A DNA stretch of 64,000 nt from Acidobacteriota bacterium (GCA_016870995.1 VFZU01000007.1:48921-112920); one strand, 5' to 3'. Shown: positions 16,827-26,160, numbered from the stretch's first letter. Notes: generated by a model not told the origin, from the letters alone. A program made the numbers and translations.

Positions 16827-18121
16827 TGCTGCACTCCCTTGAGAAGCGTCCTCACCCTGTCGATGATGATGTTCTCGGTTTCGCCCTTGAGGGGCGCCGG
16901 TTGTCCGTAGTAGAGGAAGCTCTCGTTCGCCTCATAGCCGCCCTCTTCGACTTGTTTGGCGGTGGGGATGTAGCACATCACATCACTCGAATGGCCAAGC
17001 ACGATCAGCTTGGGATCGTTTGTTTCTTTTCGCAATCGGAGGCAATAGTCGACCACAACTTCTCCGCCCAGTGTCACGATGTTGGCCTGGCCGAGACGGA
17101 TGGCCTGGATCGGATAGGCGAGTTGGTGAGAAGGCCGACTCTTCAGCAGGTTCTCGGCGCGGCGCACTTCGTACTTGTTGGAGGACTTCAGAGCCTTCTC
17201 AAAGTCATTCGGCCCAAAGGCTTGAAAGGGGAGGTCAATCATCTGGAAGCGGGACTTGATGCGGCCCTTTAAGGGTGCTCCCTGGGTCGCGAGCACGGCC
17301 TGAGCCAACTCATGGCCATGGGCCTTGGCATGCTCGAGAGCAGAGCGAGGGTAAGGGTTCTGATCGCCAGCACAGGCAGTGGCGAACAAGGCAATCGCCC
17401 CAGGTTGGCGGGCTTCTACTTCAGCTTGGGCAAAGCCAGCGTAGTCACCATTGATCTGATAGAACTCGCCAGTCATGGTGGTGTTGTGGCAGGAATAACT
17501 GAACAAGATTGCGGTTGGCTTGCCGGATGCATCTTTCACTGAAATCACCGGCACAGCATGATCGGTTGGGCCAGTGGGATGAGGAGCGTTTTTGATGCCT
17601 TCGGGAGTTGGGTTGCGGCGGTGGACGGCGAAACGAGCATTGCCGAGGCCGTAGTCGATCTTTGATGGCTTCAAGTTGCCAATGGCAGCGCCGATCAAGT
17701 CGCTAACTTGAGTGACCAGATTGCGCGTGTAAGCCTCTACCTTGGCTTGCTCTTCTGGGGAGAAGAAGTACATCGTTGCCAGGTTGGGCCAGATCACTGG
17801 GCCGCTGTGTGTGTGCGAGGAGTTGAGCACCAACTGATGACGATCGAGCTTGTAGCGTTTGAGAGCAGCAATTGCGATCTCTTCAGCAACGCTCTTGGGA
17901 AAGCCGATGATATCGGTGGTAACGAAGACCACGCGGCCTTTGCGGCCGTCGTCGATGGCGAGAGCCTTGGCGTGAATCGGTGCCAGCACGCCTTGGCTTG
18001 GCTTCGTTCGGGCGGCATAACCAGCCATCCAGATCGGGCCTTGCGGCGTGATGTCGACCTTGGCTGCGCCGGCCTGCCAGTCTTGGGCCAGCAGTGTCGC
18101 GGCGACGATTGAGAGGAACAT
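16823..18121 (-). CDS. Neutral/alkaline ceramidase-like secreted hydrolase
   Basis: The protein has 432 residues with a short signal peptide (MFLSIVAATLLAQ). It matches the N-terminal domain of neutral ceramidases: AGAAKVDITP near the start, LVLNSSHTHSGP with zinc-binding histidines, FSYSCHNTTMTGEFYQINGD and ATACAGDQNP. It lacks the C-terminal domain of full-length ceramidases. Many Acidobacteria carry such short forms; their real substrates are not known, though amide hydrolysis of lipids is the family reaction. The gene starts inside the stop of the methyltransferase (TAATG) and ends inside the start of the PhoD gene. Confidence 0.88.
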   Translation of the reverse strand: MFLSIVAATLLAQDWQAGAAKVDITPQGPIWMAGYAARTKPSQGVLAPIHAKALAIDDGRKGRVVFVTTDIIGFPKSVAEEIAIAALKRYKLDRHQLVLNSSHTHSGPVIWPNLATMYFFSPEEQAKVEAYTRNLVTQVSDLIGAAIGNLKPSKIDYGLGNARFAVHRRNPTPEGIKNAPHPTGPTDHAVPVISVKDASGKPTAILFSYSCHNTTMTGEFYQINGDYAGFAQAEVEARQPGAIALFATACAGDQNPYPRSALEHAKAHGHELAQAVLATQGAPLKGRIKSRFQMIDLPFQAFGPNDFEKALKSSNKYEVRRAENLLKSRPSHQLAYPIQAIRLGQANIVTLGGEVVVDYCLRLRKETNDPKLIVLGHSSDVMCYIPTAKQVEEGGYEANESFLYYGQPAPLKGETENIIIDRVRTLLKGVQQ

Positions 18122-19419
18122 TACTTCACCTCCGGAATGGATTGGGGAGCGAGTTCGATGGGGACCAGACCGATGAGCCGGCGGCCCGCCTCAAGGCGCA
18201 ATGTCTTCGCGCCCGAGCCGAGCGAGGCGGGCAGGCGGAAGTTGATCTCGTGGCGAGGGGGCATTGGGTCCGTACAGAGGATCGAATAGTCGTATGCGGG
18301 AGTACCGTCGATGCTGGCCTTCAGGGTTTCGGGCTCAAAGATCTCTTCGACAAACAGCTTGACGCTCCCGCTGACGATGCGTGTGCCGGACATGTAGTCG
18401 AGGCCATCGACGGCTTCGACCAGCCGCGGCACAGCGGGGGGAGCGGGGATGATGCGGAAGACGCTCTCGGCAAGCAACTCGCCTTCGAAGCGAAGCTCCA
18501 CGGGTTGTAATCCTGTTGAGAGGCCTTGGGGGAGGACTGCATTGAGTTGGACAATTCCGTCGGCCTCGGGGGCGCTCAAGTAAGTAAGGCGTGCGGGTTC
18601 TCCGCCGATCAGCAGAGTGAGCGTCAGTAGATCCGCCAAGCGCGGAAGGTTCTCTACCCAGAGGGAAGTCGCGGCATAGCGGCCCCGATTGGGCGCGACG
18701 GGTTCGCTTGACTCGCTGTTTGTGATGCGGCGGATGCGGGTGGAGCCTTGCATGGATAAGGCGGGAGCAGGCTTGCGGATGGTGACCCACATGTACTGAG
18801 TCTTAACGGCTTCGAGAGCCAATAGCTGCAAGTTGAAAGCTTGGGCGTAGGCGCGAATCTCTTCGGCTTCGACCGAGCAGCCATGCCAGGTTTCAGCGGC
18901 AGTACGAGCAGCTTCAAGGTTGTTGGCCTGGAAGCGCATGAGGCCGCCGGGCTTGAGGACACGGGCGGCATCGCGGAGGTAAGAGAAGACGACCTCTTTG
19001 CTGGGGATATGCTGGAAGACAGCGTAGCTGTAGATGAAGTCGAAGCTTGCGTCGGCGAACTGGCGCAGGTCCGCACCACTGCCCACGTGGGGATGAGCGT
19101 GCGGGATATCGGCGAGGCGGGCCTTGGCCAAGGCGATCATTTCATCGGAGACGTCGACGCCATGGATTTCGCCGAACTGACGAGAGAGCGGCTGCATCAA
19201 ACGGCCAGGGCCGCAGCCGATCTCCAAGGCGCGGCGAGCGCGGGGATTGTTGCCAGGAAGGCCGCGCTTGAGCTCGCGCTCGAAGCCGCGCAGGACGTCG
19301 CTCGCGGTTGAGAGAAACTCGTCTTCGTCCTGCTCATGACGGCCAAAGGCGACATAGTAATAGGCGTCTTCTTTGGCGCGGCGATTCCAGTCTTCACGCA
19401 TCTGTTCGGCGACGGTCAT
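18121..19419 (-). CDS. Class I SAM methyltransferase with a C-terminal beta-rich extension
   Basis: The protein has 432 residues. Residues 1-230 form a Rossmann methyltransferase: EIGCGPGRLMQPLS is the SAM-binding loop, GVDVSDEMI the acidic strand end, and DFIYSYAVFQHIP motif II. Residues 250-432 are an Ig-like or carbohydrate-binding beta sandwich of unknown family. ATG 19419 was chosen because it overlaps the stop of the beta-helix gene in ATGA and begins the domain; the frame upstream is antisense to that gene. Without a signal peptide it acts in the cytoplasm, perhaps on a sugar or lipid precursor of the surface polymer handled by the neighbouring enzymes. Confidence 0.82.
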   Translation of the reverse strand: MTVAEQMREDWNRRAKEDAYYYVAFGRHEQDEDEFLSTASDVLRGFERELKRGLPGNNPRARRALEIGCGPGRLMQPLSRQFGEIHGVDVSDEMIALAKARLADIPHAHPHVGSGADLRQFADASFDFIYSYAVFQHIPSKEVVFSYLRDAARVLKPGGLMRFQANNLEAARTAAETWHGCSVEAEEIRAYAQAFNLQLLALEAVKTQYMWVTIRKPAPALSMQGSTRIRRITNSESSEPVAPNRGRYAATSLWVENLPRLADLLTLTLLIGGEPARLTYLSAPEADGIVQLNAVLPQGLSTGLQPVELRFEGELLAESVFRIIPAPPAVPRLVEAVDGLDYMSGTRIVSGSVKLFVEEIFEPETLKASIDGTPAYDYSILCTDPMPPRHEINFRLPASLGSGAKTLRLEAGRRLIGLVPIELAPQSIPEVK

Positions 19420-20726
19420 TTGGTTTTCCTTACAGCGTCGACACAGATGTTGTGGCCGATCTTTTGGGATTTGGGATCCACTTTGGGCGAGTAGCCGAGG
19501 CAGCGTTCGTGCATGAGATAGCCAGTGATGAGGTTGTCTTCGATGGTATTGTTTTTCGCGGGGTCGGGGCGCTCGGCACCCTTGCCGAGATAGATGCCAC
19601 TGCGGAGCAGGCCGGGTTCGTCTTCCCCGAAGTAACACTCGAAACCCTTGCCATGGCTCTCGGTGCATTTTGATGTGTTGAGGAAGCGCATGCGATTCTT
19701 CCTGACGATGTGGTTGCGACCGATAAGGAAGATGCCGCCGTACTTCATGCCTTCGATTTCGTTGTCCTCGATGAGGACGTCTTCGCTACGCATGTCGGGG
19801 TTTGTGTTGTTGAGAACAATGCCGAAGTGGCCCTGTGGATAGGCATTGGCGGGTTTGGCGTTTATGCAGCGGTTCCTTGAGAGCTCGCCGTGGTGGAAGC
19901 CGTCGAGGTCGATGCACTTGCCGTTGGTTTCCTGAATGAGGTTGTCGGCGTACAAGCTCTGGTCAACATTGCCAGCGGTGTCGATGCCGACGGGGATGCC
20001 TCCGTTTGCCATGTCAACAAGGTCAATTGGGAAGCCGATGTTGAACATGGCGTTCTGCAGGACGCGGATGTTGGTGGCGTGGCCGACTTGGATCGCGTCG
20101 CGGGCGCTGCCGTTGACTTCGCATTCCTGGATGAGGCCGTCGCGGTTGCGGGGGCTTTCGTAACGGGAGTGAGTCCAGATGCCGTTGCCGCGGATGGCGC
20201 GGAGCTTCGCGAAGCGGACTTCAAAATCAGAGGTGCCTTCTTCGAGCAGGATGCCGCCGGTGGTGTTGTTCTTGCCCGCCGAGTCGCGGGAGCCGGAATA
20301 CTCGATGCGGACGGATTGGATGCGGACCTGCTTTGAGCGCGTGACGAGGATAGGGAAGTTGACGACGTTGCGGATGTCGAGGTCGCGGAGGATCGCGCCT
20401 TCACAGTTGTCGAGGAGGATGCCGTTGAGAGGGTAGAAGTCAGCAAACGCTTTGTCGTAGGGAGCGATGGGAAAGGGGCGCTCGAGCAGTTGGCGGTTGC
20501 CATCGAGCTTGATGCGCTGGATGTTGAAATTCTTGACGCCTTTGACGACGATCAGCGCCGAGCCTTTGAAGTTTGGGGAAGCCTTGAGGGTGCTGCCCGT
20601 GGGAGCACCGAGCAGTTGCACGGATTCTTCAATCACCATGGGCTTGTCGAGCACCGTAATGCCGGGCTTCAGGGTGATCTCTTTGGCCGCGAGAGCGAGC
20701 ATCGCTATGCTAAAAAGAATGTCCAT
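19416..20726 (-). CDS. Secreted right-handed parallel beta-helix protein
   Basis: The protein has about 436 residues. It starts with a signal peptide (MDILFSIAMLALAAK), then ITLKPGITVLDKPMVIEESV, and then many short repeated strands with N/D ladders (NCEGAILRDLDIRNVVNFP, RNHIVRKNRMRFLN, NNTIEDNLITG). This is the architecture of pectate-lyase-like and NosD/CASH proteins that bind or cleave polysaccharides. No lyase residues could be assigned. An alternative start lies two codons upstream (20732). It is the first gene of the coupled operon, and its 5' end overlaps the divergent Wzt_C gene by 8 bp. Confidence 0.82.
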   Translation of the reverse strand: MDILFSIAMLALAAKEITLKPGITVLDKPMVIEESVQLLGAPTGSTLKASPNFKGSALIVVKGVKNFNIQRIKLDGNRQLLERPFPIAPYDKAFADFYPLNGILLDNCEGAILRDLDIRNVVNFPILVTRSKQVRIQSVRIEYSGSRDSAGKNNTTGGILLEEGTSDFEVRFAKLRAIRGNGIWTHSRYESPRNRDGLIQECEVNGSARDAIQVGHATNIRVLQNAMFNIGFPIDLVDMANGGIPVGIDTAGNVDQSLYADNLIQETNGKCIDLDGFHHGELSRNRCINAKPANAYPQGHFGIVLNNTNPDMRSEDVLIEDNEIEGMKYGGIFLIGRNHIVRKNRMRFLNTSKCTESHGKGFECYFGEDEPGLLRSGIYLGKGAERPDPAKNNTIEDNLITGYLMHERCLGYSPKVDPKSQKIGHNICVDAVRKTK

Positions 20727-21489
20727 TCGCATCGATAAGTTTAGCGTTAGTGTGCCCGCCGGGAGTTGGATCGGCTTGATTGGGGATTGCCAGCAGGCAG
20801 TCGGCGTGGGAACCCACGCGTGTGGGAACCTGAGCGCGCTGACGATGCCAGAGCGGCTCGACTGGCTGCGGAAAGCCGAGCGGGTGAGGCGGAGCGGTGG
20901 CATCGTGATCGCGGGGGCGACCGACCCTGAGGTGTTGCGGAGCGTGGCGGACGAAATCTGGTGGGTAGAAGGCGGCCAGATTGTACAGCGCGGCGACGCG
21001 AAAGAAGTCATTGCGGCTTACCTCAAACAGGTGTATGCCTCGGTCCCGGAGATGGCCCCCAGCTTGAAGCGGGGCGACGGGCGGGCCGAGATTGTATCGA
21101 TCGATGTTTTGGACAGCGCAGGCCAAGTGGCGGCCTTGATTCAATCCGGAGACGCAATGGCGATCCGGGTGGTGGTGCGGTATGCGGCGCAGGTGGATGA
21201 TCCAGTCGTTGGGATCCTGATTCGAACCCGGATTGGGTTTGAAGTGTATGGCACCAATACGGAGCTTGAAGGCTTAAAGCTGGGGCCGGTCGCGGCCGGT
21301 CAGACCAGGACGGTGACGTTTGGCTTTGATTGTCAACTTTGCCCGCAAAGCTACACGGTAACGGCGGCTTCGCACGACCCCAATGGGGTGTGGCATGAAT
21401 GGATGGAAGACGCGATCAGCTTTGCGGTGGCCGATACGCGCTATACGGCTGGAGTGGCGAATCTGAGGGCCAAAGCGGAACTTTCCTGA
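20719..21489 (+). CDS. Wzt_C polysaccharide-binding protein with a collapsed ABC-ATPase remnant
   Basis: The protein has 256 residues. Residues 110-245 match the Wzt C-terminal domain that binds the end of O-antigen chains before export (SGDAMAIRVVVRYAAQVDDP, then GFEVYGTNTELEGLKLG). Residues 1-100 keep only the edges of an ABC nucleotide-binding domain: FSVSVPAGSWIGLIGD at the site of Walker A, and TDPEVLRSVADEIWWVEGGQ to KEVIAAYLKQV at its end. Walker A, Q-loop, signature and Walker B are absent. It cannot hydrolyse ATP as an ABC protein, so it may be a stand-alone glycan-binding module or a partner of a normal Wzt/Wzm exporter. The start is the first ATG in frame. Confidence 0.75.
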   Translation: MSIRIDKFSVSVPAGSWIGLIGDCQQAVGVGTHACGNLSALTMPERLDWLRKAERVRRSGGIVIAGATDPEVLRSVADEIWWVEGGQIVQRGDAKEVIAAYLKQVYASVPEMAPSLKRGDGRAEIVSIDVLDSAGQVAALIQSGDAMAIRVVVRYAAQVDDPVVGILIRTRIGFEVYGTNTELEGLKLGPVAAGQTRTVTFGFDCQLCPQSYTVTAASHDPNGVWHEWMEDAISFAVADTRYTAGVANLRAKAELS

Positions 21490-21511
21490 AGCACTTGTCG
21501 TAGGTTTAGAT

Positions 21512-21796
21512 ATGTTCTGCAACAAATGCGGTCATGCCATCGAGGCGAACGCCAGCTTTTGCCCGAAGTGCGGGACGCCCGTTGGAGTAGCGGCGAGTCC
21601 GCAAGTGGAAAAGAAGCTTGTGCGCCCGATGGGCAGCAAATGGATCGCTGGAGTTTGCGCGGGTTTCGCGCGCTACTTCGTCATCGACGTGACGCTGGTC
21701 CGGCTGGTTTGGTTGTGCACCGTGATTCTTGCTGGCACCGGCGTTCTTGCCTACACTATCTGCTGGTTTGTTATCCCGCAAGAGTATTCAGCGTAG
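21512..21796 (+). CDS. Zinc-ribbon PspC-domain membrane protein
   Basis: The protein has 94 residues. It starts with a zinc ribbon (CNKCG and CPKCG) and continues with a PspC domain: KWIAGVCAGFARYF, then VTLVRLVWLC and a hydrophobic segment ending CWFVIP. PspC proteins sit in the inner membrane and sense envelope stress or bind partners; the fusion with a zinc ribbon is common in Gram-negative soil bacteria. It follows the Wzt_C gene by 22 bp and may be co-transcribed. Its 3' end overlaps leuD by 26 bp, tail to tail. Confidence 0.88.
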   Translation: MFCNKCGHAIEANASFCPKCGTPVGVAASPQVEKKLVRPMGSKWIAGVCAGFARYFVIDVTLVRLVWLCTVILAGTGVLAYTICWFVIPQEYSA

Positions 21797-22370
21797 AAGT
21801 TCGTGTGGCTTCGTAAGCCTTGATTGCATCGTCGTGCTTGAGGATAAAACCAAGCTCGTCGACGCCCTCAAGCATACACTGCTTGGCGAAAGAATCCACC
21901 TGGAATTCGGCCTTGGTTCCGTCTGCCAGAGTGACGGTTTGTGTCGCCAAATCAATGTGAACCGAGGAATCTGACATCGAGAACAATTTCTTGTGAACGT
22001 CGGAAGAAACGACGATCGGGAGGAGGCTGTTCTTGAGCGCGTTGCTCTTGAAGATGTCGGCGAAGGAAGTGCTGAAGATGGCGCGGAAGCCGAACTGGGT
22101 GAGAGCCCAGGGAGCATGCTCGCGCGAGCTGCCGCAACCGAAATTGTCGCCCGCGAGCAGGATCTTGGCCTGCTTGGCCCAATCGTGATTCAGGATGAAG
22201 TCCGGCTTGGGAGTGCCGTCGGTTTCATAGCGCCAGTCGTTGAAGAGCAGCTCGCCCCAACCTTCCATATCAGTCTTCTTGAGGAAGCGGGCCGGGATGA
22301 CCTGATCGGTGTCGATGTTGTCGATGGGCATGGGGACCATGCGGCTTTCGAAGGGTACGAATTTTTCCAT
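21771..22370 (-). CDS. leuD: 3-isopropylmalate dehydratase small subunit
   Basis: The protein has 199 residues, the usual length. It has MVPMPIDNIDTDQVIPARFL near the start and GDNFGCGSSREHAPWAL, the swivel-domain signature of the aconitase superfamily. With LeuC it isomerises 2-isopropylmalate to 3-isopropylmalate in leucine synthesis. ATG 22370 lies just after the leuC stop (22373) and matches the family start; the longer open frame is antisense-type extension into leuC. It is the last gene of the leu operon. Confidence 0.96.
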   Translation of the reverse strand: MEKFVPFESRMVPMPIDNIDTDQVIPARFLKKTDMEGWGELLFNDWRYETDGTPKPDFILNHDWAKQAKILLAGDNFGCGSSREHAPWALTQFGFRAIFSTSFADIFKSNALKNSLLPIVVSSDVHKKLFSMSDSSVHIDLATQTVTLADGTKAEFQVDSFAKQCMLEGVDELGFILKHDDAIKAYEATRTSTLNTLAG

Positions 22371-22372
22371 GG

Positions 22373-23788
22373 TTAGTTGCCTCCCAGAAGCGTGCGGACG
22401 TCGGTGACTTTGCCAGTGATAGCGCTGGCGGCGGCGGTGAGCGGGCTCGCGAGGAAGGTGCGACCACCCTTGCCCTGGCGGCCTTCGAAGTTGCGGTTCG
22501 AAGTGGAGACGCTGTACTGGCCGGGGGTGAGCTGGTCGCCGTTCATGGCGATGCACATAGAGCAACCGGCTTCACGCCATTCGGCGCCAGCGGCGCGGAA
22601 GACTTCATGCAAGCCCTCAGCTTCGGCCTGGCGCTTGATCTGCTGCGAACCCGGGACGACCATGACGCGAACGTTTTCGGCGACCTTGCGACCCTTGAGG
22701 ATCGAAGCAGCGCCGCGGAGATCGGACATGCGGGAGTTGGTGCAAGAGCCGATGAAGACGACATCGATCGGTTTGCCGAGAAGAGGCTTGCCGGGTTCGA
22801 GAGCCATGTAGTTGAGAGCCTTCTTGAGGCTATCCCGCTCGAGCGAATCGGCGATGTTGCCAGGATCAGGAACTGCGCCCGAGATGCCCATGCCCATGCC
22901 GGGGTTGGTGCCGAAGGTGATCATCGGTTCGAGGGCTGCACCGTCGATCGAGATCGTACGGTCGTAGGTTGCGCCATCGTCGGAGGGAAGTTGCTTCCAG
23001 CGGGCGACAGCGGCATCCCAATCGGCGCCTTTGGGGGCGAAGGTGCGGCCGTGGAGATATTCAAAGGTTTTGTCGTCGGGGGCGATGAGGCCAGCGCGCG
23101 CGCCGCCTTCGATCGACATGTTGCAGACGGTCATGCGCTCTTCCATCGAGAGGGCACGAATCGTCGAACCGCGATATTCGAGGACGCAGCCGGTGCCGCC
23201 ACCGATGCCGATGCGGGAGATCAGATTGAGGATGATGTCCTTGGCGCCGACGCCGGGAGCGAGCTGACCTTCGACGAGAACTTCGAAGGACTGGCTGGGG
23301 CGCTGGAGCAGGCACTGGGTGGCGAGGACGTGTTCGACTTCGCTGGTACCGATGCCGAAGGCGAGAGCGCCGAAGGCACCGTGCGTAGCAGTGTGGCTAT
23401 CGCCGCAGACGACGGTCATGCCGGGCTGGGTGAGGCCGTTTTCGGGACCGATCACGTGAACGATGCCCTGCTTGTCATTGAGGAAGCCGAAGCAAGGGAT
23501 GCCGAACTCGGCGGCATTGCGCTCGAGCTTTTCGACCTGGCTCTTGGCGATGGAGTCGAGGATCGGCAAGTTGCGCGGTGTGGTCGGTGTCGAGTGGTCA
23601 GTCGTGGCGAAAGTGAGGTCGGGGCGACGGACCTTGATGCCACGACGGCGGAGGCCATCGAAGGCCTGGGCGCTGGTGACCTCGTGAACGAGGTGGAGGT
23701 CAATGAACAGAAGAGCCGGCGAGCCAGGGGGATTGGCAACGACGTGGGAATCCCAAAGTTTTTGAATGATGGTTCTTGGTTGACTCAT
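22373..23788 (-). CDS. leuC: 3-isopropylmalate dehydratase large subunit
   Basis: The protein has 471 residues, full length. It starts [17 protein letters not shown] and carries [34 protein letters not shown] with the first cluster Cys, and [14 protein letters not shown] with the other two. These three cysteines bind the [4Fe-4S] cluster that activates the substrate. It works as a heterodimer with LeuD in the second step of leucine synthesis. The start lies 5 bp after the leuB stop and leuD starts 2 bp after its stop, so the genes are tightly coupled. Confidence 0.97.
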   Translation of the reverse strand: MSQPRTIIQKLWDSHVVANPPGSPALLFIDLHLVHEVTSAQAFDGLRRRGIKVRRPDLTFATTDHSTPTTPRNLPILDSIAKSQVEKLERNAAEFGIPCFGFLNDKQGIVHVIGPENGLTQPGMTVVCGDSHTATHGAFGALAFGIGTSEVEHVLATQCLLQRPSQSFEVLVEGQLAPGVGAKDIILNLISRIGIGGGTGCVLEYRGSTIRALSMEERMTVCNMSIEGGARAGLIAPDDKTFEYLHGRTFAPKGADWDAAVARWKQLPSDDGATYDRTISIDGAALEPMITFGTNPGMGMGISGAVPDPGNIADSLERDSLKKALNYMALEPGKPLLGKPIDVVFIGSCTNSRMSDLRGAASILKGRKVAENVRVMVVPGSQQIKRQAEAEGLHEVFRAAGAEWREAGCSMCIAMNGDQLTPGQYSVSTSNRNFEGRQGKGGRTFLASPLTAAASAITGKVTDVRTLLGGN

Positions 23789-23793
23789 GGTAG

Positions 23794-24870
23794 TTATCCG
23801 ATTGCCTCGCAGATGGCTTTGCCGACTTGTTCCGTTGAGGAGTTGCCCTTGAGATCGCGGGTGGTGATGCCTGCGTTGAGGGTGGCCTCCATAGCAGTAT
23901 TGACAGCGGCAGCTTCTTCGACAAGGCCGAAGGTGTATTCGAGCATGGCGGCGATGGAGCCGATGGCGCCGAGAGGATTGGCGATACCTTTACCAGCGAT
24001 GTCAGGGGCTGAGCCGTGGACGGGCTCATAGAGACCGACCCAGGCGCCGGAGGCGCGCTGGGCACCGATCGAGGCCGAGGGCAGCATGCCAATTGAGCCA
24101 GTGATGACGGAGCCTTCGTCCGACAGGATGTCGCCGAACATGTTTTCCATCACAAGGATGTCGAACTGATTGGGGCGCAGGACCAACTGCATGGCGGCGT
24201 TGTCGACGAGGAGGTGCTGCAGCTGGACGTCGGGGAATTCGGGAGCGACTTCGAGGACGACCTTGCGCCAGAGCTGGGAAGTTTCAAGGACGTTTGACTT
24301 GTCGACGCTGGTGACCTTCTTGCGGCGCTTGCGAGCGAGGTGGAAAGCCATGCGAGTGATGCGGGCGATTTCCATGCGGGTATAGGTCATGGTGTTGGTG
24401 CCGCGTTCTTCGTCGCCTTCGCCGCTGATGCCGCGGGGGGTGCCGTAATAGAGACCACCGGTGAGTTCGCGGACGATGATCATGTCGACGCCGGCGAGGA
24501 GATGGTTCTTGAGGGGTGAGGCGTCGAGCAGGGCGTCGTAGGCTTTGACGGGCCGCAGGTTGGCGTAGACGCCGAGAGTTTTGCGGATGCCGAGGAGACC
24601 TTTTTCGGGACGCATGGCTGGAGGCGCGTTGTCGAACTCGGGCAGGCCGAAGGCACCCATGATGGTGGCGTCGGCGTCGAGGGCGAGGCGCTCGGTTTCG
24701 GCGGGGTAAGGCGTGCCGGTCTTGTGAATGGCGATGCCACCGAGCAGACCTTCAGTGAGGACGAGTTCGTGTTTGAACTTCTGGGCAACGTGCCGGAGCA
24801 CGCGGAGGCCTTCGGCAGTTACTTCTGTGCCGATGCCGTCGCCCGGAAGGGCGAGAACTTTCAATTGCAT
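23794..24870 (-). CDS. leuB: 3-isopropylmalate dehydrogenase
   Basis: The protein has 358 residues. It starts [18 protein letters not shown], has the substrate loop [18 protein letters not shown] with the conserved arginines, [11 protein letters not shown], and the metal/NAD region [20 protein letters not shown] and [18 protein letters not shown]. It oxidises and decarboxylates 3-isopropylmalate using NAD. ATG 24870 was chosen because it overlaps the leuA stop by one base (TAATG) and gives the family start; the longer frame upstream lies inside leuA. Confidence 0.97.
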   Translation of the reverse strand: MQLKVLALPGDGIGTEVTAEGLRVLRHVAQKFKHELVLTEGLLGGIAIHKTGTPYPAETERLALDADATIMGAFGLPEFDNAPPAMRPEKGLLGIRKTLGVYANLRPVKAYDALLDASPLKNHLLAGVDMIIVRELTGGLYYGTPRGISGEGDEERGTNTMTYTRMEIARITRMAFHLARKRRKKVTSVDKSNVLETSQLWRKVVLEVAPEFPDVQLQHLLVDNAAMQLVLRPNQFDILVMENMFGDILSDEGSVITGSIGMLPSASIGAQRASGAWVGLYEPVHGSAPDIAGKGIANPLGAIGSIAAMLEYTFGLVEEAAAVNTAMEATLNAGITTRDLKGNSSTEQVGKAICEAIG

Positions 24871-26057
24871 TAGCTGACCTTCTCGGCGGTCTTTTCGAGC
24901 GCCGTTTCGATGAATTCGGTGATCTCTTCGTTGGTGAAGCCTTTTTTGTTGTCGGCGGCGTTGGTGAAGCACTTATAGACCATGTCGAGCTGTTCTTTGG
25001 TGAGCTCTTCAAAGCCGAGTTCTTTCACGCGCTCTTTGAGAGCGTGGCGACCGCTGTGCTTCCCGAGGATGAGTTTCCCGGCGGGGACCCCAACGGATTG
25101 GGGGTCGATGATTTCGTAAGTGGACTTGTTCTTGAGGTAGCCGTCCTGATGGATGCCGGCTTCGTGTGCGAAGGCGTTGGCGCCGACGATGGCCTTGTTG
25201 GGCTGGGGCCCGAAGGTGATGATGCTCGACAGCATCTGGCTGGCTGGGTAGAGCTCTTTCGAGACGATTTGTGTCTGGTAGGGGTAGTAGTCCTGACGGG
25301 TCTTCATGACCATGACGACTTCTTCGAGAGAGCAATTGCCGGCGCGCTCACCGATGCCGTTCATCGTGCACTCGATCTGCCGAGCGCCGGCTTTGACGGC
25401 GGCGAGAGAGTTGGCGACAGCGAGGCCAAGGTCGTCGTGGCAATGGACGCTGACAATGGCCGAATCGCCGAGGAGGCGCGCGATGCGGGCAATTCGTTCG
25501 GAGTAATCTTCAGGAACCGAGAAGCCGACCGTGTCGGGCAGGTTGACCGTGCGGGCACCGGCGGCGACGACGGCCTGGCTGATCTGCTCGAGGTATTCGA
25601 TGTCAGTGCGAGTCGCGTCTTCGGCGGAGAACTCGACATCGTCGACATACTTGCGGGCCAGCTCGACGGCGCGGATGGCGTCTTCGAGGACCTGCTGGCG
25701 AGACTTCTTGAGCTTGAACTCAAGATGGATGTCGCTGGTGGCAATAAAGGTATGGATGCGCGGGGCCTTGGCTTTGTCGAGGGCGGCAGCGGCACGCTCG
25801 ACGTCGCCTTTGGTGGCGCGGGAAAGGGCCGCAACGCGGACCATCGGGAACTGCTCGCTGACTTTCTGGACCGCTTCGAAATCACCTTCAGAGGCGATCG
25901 GGAAACCGGCTTCCATAATGTCAACACCGAGGTCGACGAGTTTAGCGGCCATACGCAGTTTTTCCGGTACGGTCATACTGCATCCGGGGGACTGTTCTCC
26001 ATCTCGCAGGGTGGTGTCGAAGATGTAGACACGGGGCTGATTTTGGTTGTCAGACAT
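24870..26057 (-). CDS. leuA: 2-isopropylmalate synthase, short form without regulatory domain
   Basis: The protein has 395 residues. The catalytic barrel is complete: IFDTTLRDGEQSPGCSM, VSVHCHDDLGLAVANSL with the metal-binding HxH, NGIGERAGNCSLEEVVM, and ANAFAHEAGIHQDGYLKNK. It ends after a short helical subdomain (GFTNEEITEFIETALEKTAE). Typical bacterial LeuA has about 510 residues with a C-terminal leucine-binding domain (LeuA allosteric domain), absent here. It condenses acetyl-CoA and 2-oxoisovalerate; leucine feedback is expected to be weak or of another kind. The operon context (leuBCD follow) favours LeuA over homocitrate or citramalate synthase. Confidence 0.92.
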   Translation of the reverse strand: MSDNQNQPRVYIFDTTLRDGEQSPGCSMTVPEKLRMAAKLVDLGVDIMEAGFPIASEGDFEAVQKVSEQFPMVRVAALSRATKGDVERAAAALDKAKAPRIHTFIATSDIHLEFKLKKSRQQVLEDAIRAVELARKYVDDVEFSAEDATRTDIEYLEQISQAVVAAGARTVNLPDTVGFSVPEDYSERIARIARLLGDSAIVSVHCHDDLGLAVANSLAAVKAGARQIECTMNGIGERAGNCSLEEVVMVMKTRQDYYPYQTQIVSKELYPASQMLSSIITFGPQPNKAIVGANAFAHEAGIHQDGYLKNKSTYEIIDPQSVGVPAGKLILGKHSGRHALKERVKELGFEELTKEQLDMVYKCFTNAADNKKGFTNEEITEFIETALEKTAEKVS

Positions 26058-26086
26058 GGCGTCTCCTATTGATCCTTCATTATGTT

Positions 26087-26160
26087 CCGCGAGATTAGAT
26101 TTAGCAAATTTATATTACTCGCGGTGGGCATAATCGATAATGATTTGATAAAGCGCGCTT
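26087..26160. promoter_or_regulatory. Shared leuA/LysR control region with inverted repeats
   Basis: Between the divergent leuA and LysR genes lies a perfect 7-bp inverted repeat, CCGCGAG (26087-26093) and CTCGCGG (26118-26124), separated by 24 AT-rich bases. Next to it is a palindrome AAGCGCGCTT (26151-26160) flanked by TGATAA repeats. This is the expected layout of a LysR-type recognition plus activation site. Confidence 0.5.
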
